The notes: generated by a model from the letters alone, not told the origin. A DNA stretch of 64,000 nucleotides from Morchella semilibera (GCA_009192285.1 CM018603.1:310001-374000); one strand, 5' to 3'; counted from the stretch's first letter, positions 33,952 to 46,660 are shown. Numbers and translations are program-made.

Positions 33952-35333
33952 CTACAGCCTCTCCCCCCTCCCCATCCCACTGCTCCTCTCGGGGCTACCC
34001 CTCCTCCCCGAACCGTTCCAGCCCTTGACCCACTCGGCGATCAGATCGCGACTCAGATGCCCCATCTCGGGGTACCACGGGTTCGTCTTTGGCGAGAACA
34101 TGGACACATGCGCCTCGACCTCATCGCTGACCTTCGGGTTGACGCAGCGGTAGAACAGGTTGGCATGCTCCGTGTTTGACTCGGGCAAGGTGATGAAGGT
34201 GCGCTCGGCCTTGTCCTGCCCGCGCTCGCCCAGCGCCGTGTAGAGCGTTGCGAAGCCGACGCCCGGCACGGTGCTGGCGCGCTTGGTACGGTTTCGGAGC
34301 TCCTCGTTTTTCATGAGGGCGCCGACGAACTCAAGGTGGGAGGAGACCCAGCCGATGCCGTGGCCGAGCTCCTCGCGCTTGAAGTATGCCATTGCGCCGC
34401 CGGCGGCGAGCAACGACGCGGCGCCGGCGTACGCGGCGACCTTGCCCCAACCGCTCCAGAGGCCGGTTGCGGGCTGGGGGTTGGAGCGGGAACGGGAGTG
34501 ACTTGAGGAGGAGCCCTTGGCGGCGGCGGCGGCGTCGGCTTCTTTGCCCTTTTGCACGACGTTTGCGCCTTCGGAGGCGGCGCGGGTTGCGAAGTAGCCG
34601 GAGGCGAGGGTAGAGATCTGTGAGATTGTGGAGGATGCGGAACGGAGCCTGGTGTCGGTTCCGTATGCGAACATGGCAGGGGAGAGGCCGAGGTATGGGG
34701 TGTCGAATGCTAGGATGCCTTGGATGTAGGGGAACATGAAACCCTTTGCCTTTTGCTGTTTGCGGCCGTTGGGTAGAGTGATGACTTCATCATCGAGGAT
34801 GGAGAGGAGGGTATCGGCTGCAACAATTCCACCCATGGAGTGGGCGACGAGAATCGTGCGGACGCCGGGGTCGAAAATTGGAGACGGGGTACCAGCGGCG
34901 ACTTCGAGGTCGATTACGCGGGTCTGTAGCCTATAGAGATACTTTAGATATATTGTAAAACTTGAAGCAAGGTGAACTTGGGCGTACCATTCTCGGAATC
35001 TTGCGACACAGCTGGGGAGGTCTCCACGAGTTTCATATTGCGGGTAAACGACCGTCTTTACGTTAAGATTTGGGAATGCATTGCTCACGAGAGCTCTAAG
35101 GTCCTATGCAATATGAAGGACACATCAGAATCTTCATTTATTCTATCGCAAACTAGTGGGGACGAAGAACTTACAGCTGGGAAGCCATCGAACGTATCAT
35201 CGGTTCCCTATGATATCGATCCAATCGATTAGCCCAAGGCCGCCTTAAGAATCGGAAACCGTGAAAAGCTTGATCGTAAAATACGGACCTTGAATCCATG
35301 GATGAAACAGAGCAACAAAGTCTTCCTTCTCAT
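33952..35333 (-). CDS. DUF676-type serine lipase/esterase
   Basis: Four exons on the minus strand (35289-35333, 35175-35207, 34988-35103, 33952-34930) encode 390 residues with consistent phases. The start MRRKTLLLCFIHGFKG and the following GTDDTFDGFPADLRALVSNA match fungal DUF676 alpha/beta hydrolases: the HGF segment begins the fold, VVYPQYETRGDL follows, and the nucleophile elbow is LVAHSMGGIVAAD, with Ser as nucleophile. A hydrophobic segment (VAAYAGAASLLAAGGAMAYF) suggests membrane association in this family of intracellular lipases. Substrate unknown. The third intron (34931-34987) is 57 bp, divisible by three and free of stops, so retaining it would add 19 residues without changing frame. 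Confidence 0.92.
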
Positions 35334-35842
35334 GGCTGGTTGATGATCGATAACGTGATTCTTTGTTTTTACTTGGTTGAAGTAATTAAGATGTTACAAA
35401 GTAGAGCTTGCCACGCCTTGAGCTCCGGGAAAACAGAGGCAAAACCCAGGGCCAGGGTTGTCATCGAGGGCTGCTCTCTTTCACGTTCTGTTTGAGGTTA
35501 GCGAGCAGAACACGTCGGCCCCTGCAGCACAAGTTTTTAATGCCCCCTCCACGGTTCCACCTCCAGCTCCACCCACAGGTTTTGGTGCCCGCGATAACCG
35601 AAAAGCCATCTGTGATTCGGCAAGAGATGCCAATATCATTTAGCCCAGGGCATGGATTCACACTGTCGAGTGATGGGTTGTGTCTAACAGACTGAGACTG
35701 GTTTAGAGACTGCACAGTCTGCACCTCCCCATCACATTGCAATTTCTAGAAAGCGTATCTACTATCAATTGCTTCTATAAAAACAGCCAATAAAAAATAA
35801 TCCTAAAAATTATCAAGGACAGAAGGAAAATTCACTCGCCAA
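35334..35842. other. intergenic region between two minus-strand genes
   Basis: No gene is seen; it holds the promoter of the lipase gene and the 3' flank of the secreted-protein gene. Confidence 0.45.
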
Positions 35843-37270
35843 TCAGACCAATCGGTAAACAATCACGTTCCCTCCCCAGCCTTGACGAATAATCTTTCCG
35901 CTGACTTTGTAATGTCCATCAATCAACTCCTCGCAACGCCTAATAAGCTCTAAAATCTGTTTCCCTACATCTCCACAAACAGTCTGCCAGCCAAAGTAAT
36001 GATCACATACAGCGATAGAAGCACTTCTAATTCCCCCGATTCTGGTGCACCTGTTAATCTGGAGGGGTTTCACCCTGCAAATTCTTTGTAGACCATCATT
36101 GTTGAAGTATTCAGCTATTCTAAAGACATCAACTGATAACGGGGAGAACCTGTTCGTTGTGCATGCGAATTCTAAAAGGGGGACAGGTAAAACTACAGGC
36201 CCCTTTTGCTTCATAGGGGTACTGAGGTCGAGGGGGTCATCTGCGGATGGCTCTTCTATGTGTGACTCTTTTGAGTCGGTGTTATAATTATTATGATTGT
36301 CATAATTATCGTTGCTTGTGCCCTCTTCGTTTTCGGAGCGGATATAGTTTGTTTTGTGAATTTGGCCCTCCTCCGTCTCATAAATGCTGTCTTCGGCATT
36401 GAAGATAGGTCCATTCTTTTCATGAACCTGGCCTTCTTCCGTCTCAAAGATATTACTCTCCGATAGGTTTGTTTCATCATCTACCCTCCTTTGGAAGCAT
36501 TCGTCTCCTATATCCTGGTAATAGTCTTCATATGTCTTCTGCAGCTGGAGCTCTTCCTCATAATCATGACTATCTTCCTGAGAAGTCCCATAACTCTCCG
36601 TTGTGGAGGCCTGTGTGTGTTCCTCTGAAGGGTGTTTCTTTCTATAATCGTTATATATCTTCTCTGCGCATCGGTCTTCCTGCAGGTCTACCATTAATCC
36701 ATCACGCCAGCTATCCGGTGGCAAAGGGTGACATTCACAGCCTCTCTTCTCAAAGAGCCCTTCTTCTGTGTAACCGCTGCAGCAATCTTCCTCGTGGGCT
36801 GCCATTCGATTAGGGTCGCTCTCGTTGAGGTTTTCATCGGATCGTTTTGACCAGTATTGAACTCTCTTTCTGAGTTCTTGGCTCTTAAAAGCATTTCCCT
36901 CTTGAGCCTGTTTTTTCTTCAGTTCATAGTCAACTCCAAAGGGATATCCATTATCTCTTTTTGAGTAGTAGCCATAGTGGTCCTGCATGTCACCAGATGC
37001 ATCGTACCCCATCCTAAGATCTCGTTCGAAATCATCGCTCACATCTTCGTTACCATCGCCCCTCTTTTTGATATGCATGGTGCTTCTCTTTGGGCGATGA
37101 TTGCCACTAGAGGGTTCATCTTTCTTGTGTGAGGAGGGGTGGGGTCCACGGGACTTTTCCGCTACTTTCTCAATCTCTAGATCATGAACTCGAGGGGGGA
37201 AACGAGGATGGGCCAAAGCTGCTGCAGCCACAACAAAAAGGTAGATGAGAACCAGAGCTAAGGACCTCAT
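35843..37270 (-). CDS. secreted precursor with many dibasic (Kex2-type) sites
   Basis: A single exon of 475 residues. It begins with a strong signal peptide (MRSLALVLIYLFVVAAAALA). The first half has repeated dibasic sites, including KRSTMHIKKR, YYSKR, LRKRVQYWSKR and FEKRGCECHP, which are candidate Kex2 cleavage sites. The middle is Glu/Asp/Tyr-rich and contains an internal duplication around ETEEGQVHEKN and ETEEGQIHKTN. The last 110 residues form a compact-looking cysteine-containing domain (FACTTNRFS, RICRVKPLQINRC, ASIAVCDHYFGWQTVCGD, IRRCEE, RQGWGGNVIVY), spaced like domains found in small secreted fungal proteins. The likely mature product is that C-terminal domain, possibly with released peptides. 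Function unknown. Confidence 0.8.
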   Translation of the reverse strand: MRSLALVLIYLFVVAAAALAHPRFPPRVHDLEIEKVAEKSRGPHPSSHKKDEPSSGNHRPKRSTMHIKKRGDGNEDVSDDFERDLRMGYDASGDMQDHYGYYSKRDNGYPFGVDYELKKKQAQEGNAFKSQELRKRVQYWSKRSDENLNESDPNRMAAHEEDCCSGYTEEGLFEKRGCECHPLPPDSWRDGLMVDLQEDRCAEKIYNDYRKKHPSEEHTQASTTESYGTSQEDSHDYEEELQLQKTYEDYYQDIGDECFQRRVDDETNLSESNIFETEEGQVHEKNGPIFNAEDSIYETEEGQIHKTNYIRSENEEGTSNDNYDNHNNYNTDSKESHIEEPSADDPLDLSTPMKQKGPVVLPVPLLEFACTTNRFSPLSVDVFRIAEYFNNDGLQRICRVKPLQINRCTRIGGIRSASIAVCDHYFGWQTVCGDVGKQILELIRRCEELIDGHYKVSGKIIRQGWGGNVIVYRLV

Positions 37271-38031
37271 TTGATAGAACGGTAAGACTGATAGACATAC
37301 GATTAATTTAAATTTCTGGATACAGTGTTATTAAAGATATATATAACTGACCTTGTGAGAAAGTCTGCTAAGATGATTCGAGCGTTTTGATGGGGATTTG
37401 TGTGGATTATGGATATGATGCGGGAGAGGATGGGGGGATTCTTATGCAAATAAAGAGTGGGTATGAAGAAAACAGATCGATATCAAGCTCATATGGTTTG
37501 TAAGTCGGAGGGACAGCGGCGCATGAGTTGAAATTGCTTACAACCTGGCATCACGCCTATGGTGCCAATAAAGCCAAAACTGAGCCTGATGTTGGAATTT
37601 GAAGGTGGCCACATACACCATGTAAGAATCCAAGGAATGTTTTGGCAGAGTTGGCGTTAGGCCCCTGGCGCGGGAGACTACCCCTAACCCTATCAATGTC
37701 CACCACTCGTGTGGTCAATATTGAAACCTAGAGTTTCCCACTTGCGATAGTATTGCAAAGAGGGGATAGGATCTACAGATCAAGAAATATTATGCCAATA
37801 TCATTACCATTAACATTGACCATGGAGTGATACATGAATATACGTCGAAAACGCTACACAAAAGAAAAACTGTGCCAACAAAAGAAATTTAAAGAATGTA
37901 CATCATATGGGCGTCCTTAGGAGCAAGAAGTAGGGGGTATATCACCTATCCACCTTATCAGCAGCCTTTTCTGCCGATACTTCGCCAGAGGTCTTTGGCA
38001 CTCCCGGTGTTAAATGTACTGCCCAGGCCGG
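37271..38031. other. intergenic region
   Basis: Promoter side of the secreted-precursor gene and 3' flank of the IQM-like gene; no gene is seen. Confidence 0.45.
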
Positions 38032-40151
38032 TCAGTTCAGGCCAGAAACTTTCCTCCAAGAGGACTTACACTTCTGCATGATTCTCAGCACAAGTCTGTT
38101 TTGGTCCCTCTTTGCCTCCTCGTTATCAATTTTCTTTTGCAGCTCTTTGTCTGGTCCAGGCTTCCTCGTTGCGTCCGTGGTCGTATTTCCGTCCACTATA
38201 GCCTTTTCTTTTCTCTCGTCGTGGTGGGCCATGGTTTCTGGCAGGGTTTTATTTGCTGCGTCTCGCGCGGCACGCCTTGTCTTCTTTTTGCCCTTGCAAA
38301 AATTTCCGTATGCCTCAAGGCCCACGAGTATCGCGTACGATTTGGAGATTGAGACGTGAGACATGTCTACGCCTGCCTCCTTCAGTGATTTTACAAATTT
38401 ACGGAAATTCTAATTGGAGTTAGTAGAAGATTCGTAGGTGGTAGAGAGTGTCAACTAACAGTAGCCGGCGGCCTGTAATGTCCAGATAATGGACTCAAAC
38501 TGCAAGATCATTAGCAATACATAGAGAATCTACTAAAACCAGTAAATTACATACCTCTTCAACCTCCCATCTTTAATCTTAATCAGTCCCGCAGCACTGA
38601 CTCTTGCACCATGTAAAAAGCTGCTATGCTGAAAAGCGCCGCTTTGTTTGATCCCTACATATAGCCGAAACGAGTTATCTGCCACAAAAATCCAGGTATT
38701 CTTTTTCGTTGTTTTCCGGAGTAGCCTATTTAGGACTGTAGATGCAGATACATGGAAGACCCTTTTCGGTCCATGATGTTCCTGCATCCCTGGGTCAACA
38801 TATCGGTCTGCTCTCTCACTCTGACCCGAGTCACTCGAAGAGGACGATGAGGACGAGGATGAAGACGAGGATGAATCGCTAGTCCCAGGGCGTGCAGAAA
38901 TGTGGTAACGATAATGACTTCCTTCAGGGGTAGTGGATTCATTCCCTTCCGTTGGCACAATACCGTGTTTTGAATCCTGGTATTTCTCGGAGGTGTCGAT
39001 CCGTTCCCCATTTTTTGCCCAACAGAGGCGCCCTTCTTTGTCGAACGTAACTAGATATGCAGTTCTCTCTTCTCGTGAGAGATAACGAACTCTTTCTCTG
39101 TCTAATTGCTCTCGAGGACAGGCAGAGAGGTCAATCCCCTTGCCGGCTCCATAATCAAGCCAGTAAAAGAAGTTTTCATGTGTGGGCTGGGTCTGCCAGT
39201 ACGCGTGGTAGGCGCGGAGGTTGGAGCCATAACGATGCTAAAGTGGATTAATGATACGCTTGGGTTACAGTATTTGCTAGGGGAAATACCTTTACTAAGA
39301 TTAAGTTAGTTAAGTATAGGACACAATTGAGTATGGGGAACTTACAGTCAACCATTTCAAGAAAATACCTTCAAGCGGGGGTGTTAACAGTCTTCTAACT
39401 CAACAAGGAAATGATAATTCATACTGCATATCCATGGCTTTTGAGTATTCAATCCGCTCCTTTCGCTTCTGCAACCTCTTTTGCCTCCTTTCCTCTCTTT
39501 TCTGTTCTCGAATTCGGATATCCTCCCCGTCTACACTAGTACTATCACTATCCGAAGATAGTTCATCGTCATGTTGCGCCTGTCGTTGCCTATCAATACG
39601 ATGTTTTCTCCACTGGATTTTGATAACGGACCTGCTTTGCAAATAATACTGCCCTGTCCCATTTCTCTCTCGATTCTGAAACTCTCCGTTTCTCACCTCC
39701 CCCAAGCCTTGCGCCGTTTTCCTCAACCGGGAGGAGTTGCGCGCTTGCACTCGGGCGGGCCTCGCGGGAAACTGGACGGGCGACTTGACGGTAATGAGCT
39801 TCCTTTAGCGCCTGAGAACTTTAGCTTCTATCCAGGCGAAGAGAGATAGATAGTATACCTCATTCCACCGTTGGCTCGGTGTAAGTTGATGGCCCTTTAA
39901 ATGGCGTCTTTCGCGATGGCCTCTGTAATGGCGCTGGGGATCAGAAGGACCAGCGTCAGAATCCATTTCACAGCTTCAAAAACAACAAAGCAAGATTTTC
40001 CGAAATATTCGCCGAAGCGCGCTTTAAAGGCGATTTTAAGGGCACTTTGTTCGGTATTCCAAGACTAAAAACAAACCTGTATCTCCACCGCAGCTCTTGC
40101 ACGTTCCTCTGCTGATGACTCTGCCCGCGCTATTGGAGCAGCTGTCGCCAT
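38032..40151 (-). CDS. IQM-like calmodulin-binding protein, nine exons with a 5-nt micro-exon
   Basis: Nine exons on the minus strand (40077-40151, 39859-39933, 39632-39811, 39425-39579, 39346-39368, 39290-39294, 38555-39237, 38460-38499, 38032-38409) encode 537 residues. An IQ motif spans the first junction (AAVEIQ|RHYRGHRERR), followed by SQRWNE|ALKEAHYR, an acidic DDELSSDSDSTS stretch and the conserved core MQYFLEMVDLKHRYGSNL, FFYWLDYGAGK, VRYLSREER, GRLCWAKNGE, KNTWIFVADNSFRLYVG, QHSSFLHGARVSAAG and PLSGHYRPP, matching plant IQM proteins and their fungal homologues. The protein should bind calmodulin; its fungal role is not established. The exon of 5 nt (39290-39294, TAAAG) is required to read MVDLKHRYG. 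A polyserine tract lies in exon 7. Confidence 0.9.
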
Positions 40152-41282
40152 TACTGATTTTTTTGTACTCGTGCGATAGGGTTTTAGATAATGGAATACG
40201 AGGATAGCCCAAACAAGAAAATCGAGTAGATACGTGGTCCTCTGAAAAACTATTGTTGGAAACAAAGAACGTAGACTGTGAGTGCTGAGTTTTCCCTTAT
40301 TGATTAGTTGTTGAATATGGGATAGCTATAGCCGGATTTCGAGATGCTTGCGCGTCATCTAGCAGACAACTCGACGAAAATCACCTTGGCAGGTTAATCT
40401 ATGCTTGGCAGGGTCTTTTAAGATACATGTATGTCCGGAAGAGGTGGGGTGGTTGATCCGGAATCGTAGGTTTAAACATAATACATTGTATGTGTTCAGC
40501 CGTGTACGTAAATGTTCGGTAAAGGCTACAAACCCCGGTTGTTCAACGGTGTAGGGATTATGCACCCGGTACTTCCATGACTGTACTTACAGTCCCCTTA
40601 ATCATAGAATATCACCCAGACTCCGGATTCACCGTTGGCTGGGACGTGATAAGCTACATGCATGATCCTAGGGTAATAAACTTTGTATATGGTATAAACA
40701 AATTTTCTACTCCTAATGATCTAGCCTCACCCACGCTCTAACCACAATGATCAAGACAATGTTAAAGATAAAAATTCTATAAACAGCCTAAATCCCCCAA
40801 AACCCGAAATTAAGAGGCGTACTACAGTACCGAAAATGCGCAGAAATTGACTACCGTATTCCAGTCGTTACCCTAGTGGTGCGGTATCGATATGGTACTC
40901 TACTTACGATGCTGGTTTAAACCGGTATCCTTGACTCGATACCGTAGCCCTACGGTTACATTTCTACCCCCTGTTTTCGGGGCTGTAGTACTATGAAGAG
41001 CCCCCCCGAGTGATGAATTATGAATTAAATCGCCTTATGACTGTTGTGGCGTATGAATACAGCGCCACATTAGAGTCATCCTGCCAAGAGGTCCCAAGAC
41101 ATGGCGCGTTGTCGGAGCTACGTGCCACATTCGGAACTATTCTCGCTCGCCATCCAGTATCGATAAACCCTCGATTCCGATTCTTTCTCAACCCCAACCC
41201 ATCTCCCACCCTACACCCATCACCTCACCCTCATCTCCACAACATCTTACACTCCATACAGCGAAAGAACCTCAGCCGAGAT
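40152..41282. other. divergent intergenic region
   Basis: Lies between the IQM-like gene (-) and SF3B6 (+) and should hold both promoters; no gene is seen. TACATGTA occurs at 40427. Confidence 0.5.
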
Positions 41283-41833
41283 ATGAATCGGGGTGGTAAG
41301 CTCGCTCCTGAAGTCCAGAGAGTTCTGTTCGTGAAGAACTTGAGGTTCGTAAAGCTCTCGCTGTCTTCTTCCCGGCCGCTCTTCCCTCCCGCTGACATAA
41401 GGACAACAGCTACAACGTTTCCTCTGAGGAACTATTTGACCTTTTCGGAAAGTTTGGCCCAATCCGGTATTACTCTATCTTGTTTTTCGATAAATTCTTA
41501 TGCTGACAGAGCGCGTCAAAGCCAAATTCGCCAAGGAATAGCAAACAACACTAAAGGAACCGCGTTTGTAGTCTATGAAGATGTCATGGACGCGAAGACA
41601 GCGTGTGATAAGTTGAATGGTTTTAATTTTCAGAATCGTTACCTTGTTGGTTAGTTATTAACACCCAATTCCCCTTCATCGCTAGTAACGAATAAGGAGT
41701 TCCGCTGACACCGACTTGATGGAAATGAATAGTATTATACCACCAGCCTGAGAAGATGGCGCGTGCAGAGAACGATCTAGCGAAACGCCAGGAGAGTTTA
41801 GAAAAGCTCAAGAAACAACACGGAATCGATTAA
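41283..41833 (+). CDS. SF3B6: splicing factor 3B subunit 6 (p14 / SF3b14)
   Basis: Four exons (41283-41344, 41410-41466, 41522-41649, 41733-41833) encode 115 residues with consistent phases. The protein is the U2 snRNP component that contacts the branch-point adenosine. It is one RRM: RNP2 is VLFVKNL, then [20 protein letters not shown], and RNP1 is [31 protein letters not shown] and the C-terminal helix [19 protein letters not shown] follow, ending at HGID. Length and sequence are close to other fungal orthologues. The acceptor of intron 1 (ACAACAG|C) was chosen over a nearer AG because it gives the conserved NLSYNV. Confidence 0.95.
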
Positions 41834-44800
41834 AAGGCTTTTGTCTGCGATGAGCCGATGCTCTCCGGGAAATAGGGTTATCGGTACAACGCAACAACGT
41901 AAAGGAATTAACTCATTTCGATAATACTATACCTTATGTTTTCATTTGGCATACCTGGGAAAAGGGACGGGAAACGGAAAGGGAAACGGGCTATGCGTAT
42001 ATGGGGTGTATCTGCAGGGCTACGATTACGGGAAGGGATTTGAAGGCGTTGATTCTGATTCTTTCCGTTCTCAATTTGTTTTTCTATCTGCGTTTTTTCC
42101 CTCAGTTATCTCTACTTTTGCTTTGGACTTAGTTTTCTGCTATTACTTAACCTGCAAATACTACTTTCTGGGTGTGTATGATTTAGTAGGTACAGCGAGA
42201 CTTAAGCTACAAACATACATACCTTTACATTTTGATGACTAGCGTTACCAATATGTGCATCGATCTACATGTAGTATCAGCATAAGCTAATGACCAGAGA
42301 AAAGTGACCAATGCCCTTTTGACCCAGTGACGAGTATATGTGTAATATCTATGATATCCATATTTAACAGAAGTTCGAGAAAATTTCTTGCTAAGAATAA
42401 GAAAATATTCACCGATGACACGATGACATCTACCCACATCTCGATTACAAAAAGGAAAGATGCAAGCGTATATATTGAAGCCATGACTACATCATCTAAC
42501 ATGCTTCCATCCAGAGGGAGGAAAAAGAAAAAAACGAATCCCCTGCTCAGCTTATATGTGTTCTCTTATTGACTCTCCACCAATCTCCGCCAATGGCCAG
42601 GGGGCACCAGAGCCAAGAATTTATTGGCCTAATGTCTCCATTGAGTAATATGTATGGAAGAAAAGAAGCATGAAGGAAGGAAATAAGAGCAAGGATCGAA
42701 GAAAGGGGGGGCGGGGATCCAAATGGCCGCCGAATATCTAGTTATTTATCCAAAGTGACGGCTTTCCGGAGATATCATTGGTTACGAAGCGTACTTCCTC
42801 CTCTGTCTTAATCTCATACGGCGGACCCTGGTCTCTCTCGCTTGTGCTAAGCACTCATATGCAAGGTATCAAAGACATAGGGTGCTGTAGAGGTCCTGGG
42901 GTTCATTATCACATGGTGGCAGTACGATGGCACTTTAGCTGCATTATGTACACTGCTAGATTGTACTAGTACTTCCAGTCACAAGTATGGAAGAGACTTC
43001 TTTTGTTACATTACGCGTACGTAGTATGAATGAAAATAAAAATATGAGATTAGGTTTATATGATTTTGGGATATGTCTGTGATAAAAGAAATGTCGTCGA
43101 GACGGACTACAAAGAGTGGGGGAAAAACCGATCAAAAGAACTTTTCTATATCCCAAGCCCGCGCCGGGGCCATCAGCAATTACCGGACAACATTGCCCAT
43201 TCCCACGTCCCATAAGAAAACCATACCCGACCCAGACCCTGAAAGAAAAACCCGGTGCATGAAAACAAAAACGGGGAAAAACAAAAAAAAAGTTTTTTTT
43301 TCCCTTTCTATCCAGTTGGATGTGATGTGATGTGTGATATGTGTGGTGTGGTGTTTGACGTTTCGTTCCTCGACCAATCATTACCCCCCAGTAGTACATG
43401 CCGCGGCGATCCATGTCACTGGCGAACCACCTATAAACCGCGCCCTGTGAGGCTGTCAGAATTGAACTATGATCCTGCAAATCAAATCTCAATGGGTAAA
43501 AATGTTCCGTACCTTGCATACATAGTAACTACAACCTCACATGGTTGTGATGCTGCGAGGGAGATTTCATCCCAACTTCACCAAACGGAAACGACGGATA
43601 TCGTTGTTCTGTAGGTGATGGCGGTGGCGGAGGAGGGAATGGAGAGTCTTTGATAAAACGGCTAGGAATCTGGATTGACAACTGGTTTTTTCTTGGGGAC
43701 ATGATTGCGATGGGTGGGTGATATTTAGCCTTTGGAGGAGAGTGGGAAAGGTGAGCTATATGTATATATATATATATATCTTAAGGTGAATCAATAAAAA
43801 ACTGGTTTGATTGATCGCCAAAGTAGTTGAACTCGTAGAAGATACAAGATACAGTCCAAGAGATCTGATGAGGACTCAAGAAAAAAGGAAGGATGAGAGA
43901 TCTTCAAGTAAGTATTATATGCACTTCGGAAAATCGAATCTTGAATATCTTGGACCGCCTCCGGCGCCACAGACATGACAGCGGGTAAAAAATCATTGAT
44001 TGACCGGCTATCTCTCTCATCTTCGCATCGTCATCACCTGAGAAAGTAGTAATCTACAGGTTTCTTTCCCTCAGCCCCAGCTATGCGTAGGGCACAGAGG
44101 CACAGAGGGATCATTGACGAACAAAAACTGAACGCGTTGACCTGATGAGCATGTGTGTGCCCCAAGAAAAAAGTCCAGCCTGGATCCACAGTGGTGTGCA
44201 TACTAAGAGAGATGATAAGTTTTGGATGGTTCTATTTTTGAAGGGTACATAGCTAAAGCTGGTCTGGTTGTTGAGGATATTTGGCCTATTAACTGGCATC
44301 AGATCAGATTGCAATCGTCTCGCAGTAGTACTCGCAGCAAGCTCATCGTTAAATTTTCCGGCTCCGGCCCCAGCTTAGAGGTATGTAGCTGCCCGGGTGT
44401 AGTTTCCGATGTAGCATCTGGGGTCTGGATTTTTCCTAGCGTATTCCTCTTGCTTCATTAATTCTAATAGGATACATGTATATGCATGTTATTCCAGGGT
44501 CTCTTTTCCAAGTCTGAGATATGCATATACCCTATAAGAAATAATAGCAACGATGGCTGAGAATTTCAATTGTGTGATGGTGTTGAAAATCAATGTAGCC
44601 GTAATGCTCAAGCACAAACAGTTCATCATGACTGATTTGCGGGAGTACAAGATTCGAGACAACGGGCATCGAGATGAGACGAAAAGGGGCAAGTAAGTGG
44701 CGTGGCAGGTTGAGATGGATGGAGGAGAAGACCTCTCCACAGTTCCAAAAACTCATAAGCCACCAGTAGTGAATTAGAAGTGAATCCTGATTGGTTAAAC

Positions 44801-46660
44801 TATATAATTTTTTTTTCTAACCTGCGCATAAAGAATGCTGGGTGAGCGGTGATGTGCTGGATCAGGTATAGGTGATCAAGCAAGTGGCCCTGCTGGCGGA
44901 GACATGAGTGGTGCCGCGTGGAATCTGGGGAAAATTGAAAAGATATTCAGGCACGGATGAGAGTTGCCTTCCGCTGGCGGTCTGTGTTCAGGAAATAATA
45001 TGGGAAAGAATTACTATAGATTAATCCTCTCGATATAGCTCCCCGATGTCGGGAGTCTACAAAGGTGTATGAGCGATGTGAATTTTGATGCTGCCATCGA
45101 ACAAATGGCTGTATTGTGACAAGGGAGCACCTACAAACACCCACCAATTCACCAATCCAGCCATTCATCCAACATCATCACCATCATCTATCTCGACATC
45201 TTGTTTTTGGCCTTCCGTTGAACGGTAGGCTTCGCAGGGCAGCTAGGCAGAGGATGTGAAGAATTCGGTAACCCACTGGAAGAGATTTAGACGAGTCCCG
45301 AGCCCGAAGATTTGAGGCATCAGCCGGGATTGGGGTTCGAGCCAGACGCCGTGTACAGGCTAAGCGGGCGTCAGCATCGGCAGTTTATGTACGTCAAAAG
45401 CCATCACGGCATCTGCGATACGTACATACATCCTCGGCCTGAAATCCGCTTCAGGTTTGCACCAACCAAACAATGAGAGTCACCCATCGCTTTCCCTTCT
45501 CCTGTTACAAGAGGCTTGGTAATTCTCGGGGAAGCAACATGATATGCGATACTAGGTTGCTCGCGCGTGCTGACTGACTACGTGCCTTTAAAATATGCGT
45601 TGTCGAGCGTTTCACGATAGACCAAAGCAGATTGCTATGTCTCGCGTCCCACTGAGTCCAACTATATTGAATATGCTAGTGACCGATCACTAACTACAAC
45701 CAGTCGTAAGTCCAGAATCCATGCGTTTCTCTTCTCACCCCTGCGTGATTCACGGGTCCCAGGATTTCAGAATGATGCTGTGGAGCAGGTCCCATTCAAG
45801 CAAGGTAGGGTATGCACAGAGCAAGAGAGGGCAAGGCTCCATGTGTGCCCATGTTTCTTTATCAGGGTCCTATCAAATCTGGAGATAGGCATAGCAGCAA
45901 ATCTACTCTGGGATACTCCATTATTATCCTTAACTCAACCTTACGGGCTGGTATGTCGTGCGTAATTTTCTTACTTGGGTTCTGTTATTCTTCCTTTCTG
46001 ACTTCCTTCCTTCCTTCCTTCCTTTCTTTTTCCTTCTGGTTTGTGCCCTTCCTCTAGATCTTTCGCTTCATAGTGTGTCTGTTTCATTCCCAGGTAATCA
46101 ATTTCCAACCTATCATTTACTGTATCTTTAGCCCGCAAGTGATAAACACCCCCCCCCCCCCCAAGCCATTATTATTCTCCCGCTCTCATCCCATACTGCT
46201 CCCGCTTTTTTTACAATCCACCCTGGAAGCAGGAGCTGCAGAGACTGCCGACCATGTTCCAAAGAAACAACAAATAGAAATCTTTCCTGAGTGATTACAC
46301 CATGCAATTATGAGAGAAAAAGTTGCAGGAAAAAAACACTGCCTACATGTACTGAGTGCTTCCAAGTAAATGTTTTGCGAAAGTTCGTCCAGATTGGAAT
46401 ATGTATGAGGTGACCATGGTGGTGTGCCCCACCAGCGTAAACAACCCCTCCAAGCTGCGGCAACAACCCCTCCTCAAATCCTGACAGTTAGTTCCACGAA
46501 CGGCTATCCCTCATTCTCACCCCTTCTTTCCCCTCCACCTCTCCCCTCCATCCATTCTTCTGTCATTCTTCATCGTCAAAGATCGAATTCTCACGAGTTC
46601 TGATTTTTCTGCCGCTCGTATTACTTTTACAGCCTTCTTAGCTCCGTCGCCTAGAGCATC
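41834..46660. other. 4.8-kb gene-poor region
   Basis: No gene is supported. Open frames on both strands, the longest on the minus strand at 42956-43519, lack introns, conserved motifs or plausible domain structure. The stretch contains T- and A-rich tracts, TACATGTA at 42265, 44472 and 46347, a (TA)n run near 43763-43779, a (CTTC)n tract near 46002-46024 and a C run at 46150. The last 200 bp are CT-rich, as in promoters of highly expressed fungal genes, and precede the hexokinase start. Confidence 0.5.

Noticed and set aside
42956-43519. Minus-strand open frame of 187 codons
   Set aside because: No domain, poor composition, T/A-rich repeats within it, and no supporting splice structure or homologue that I recognise.
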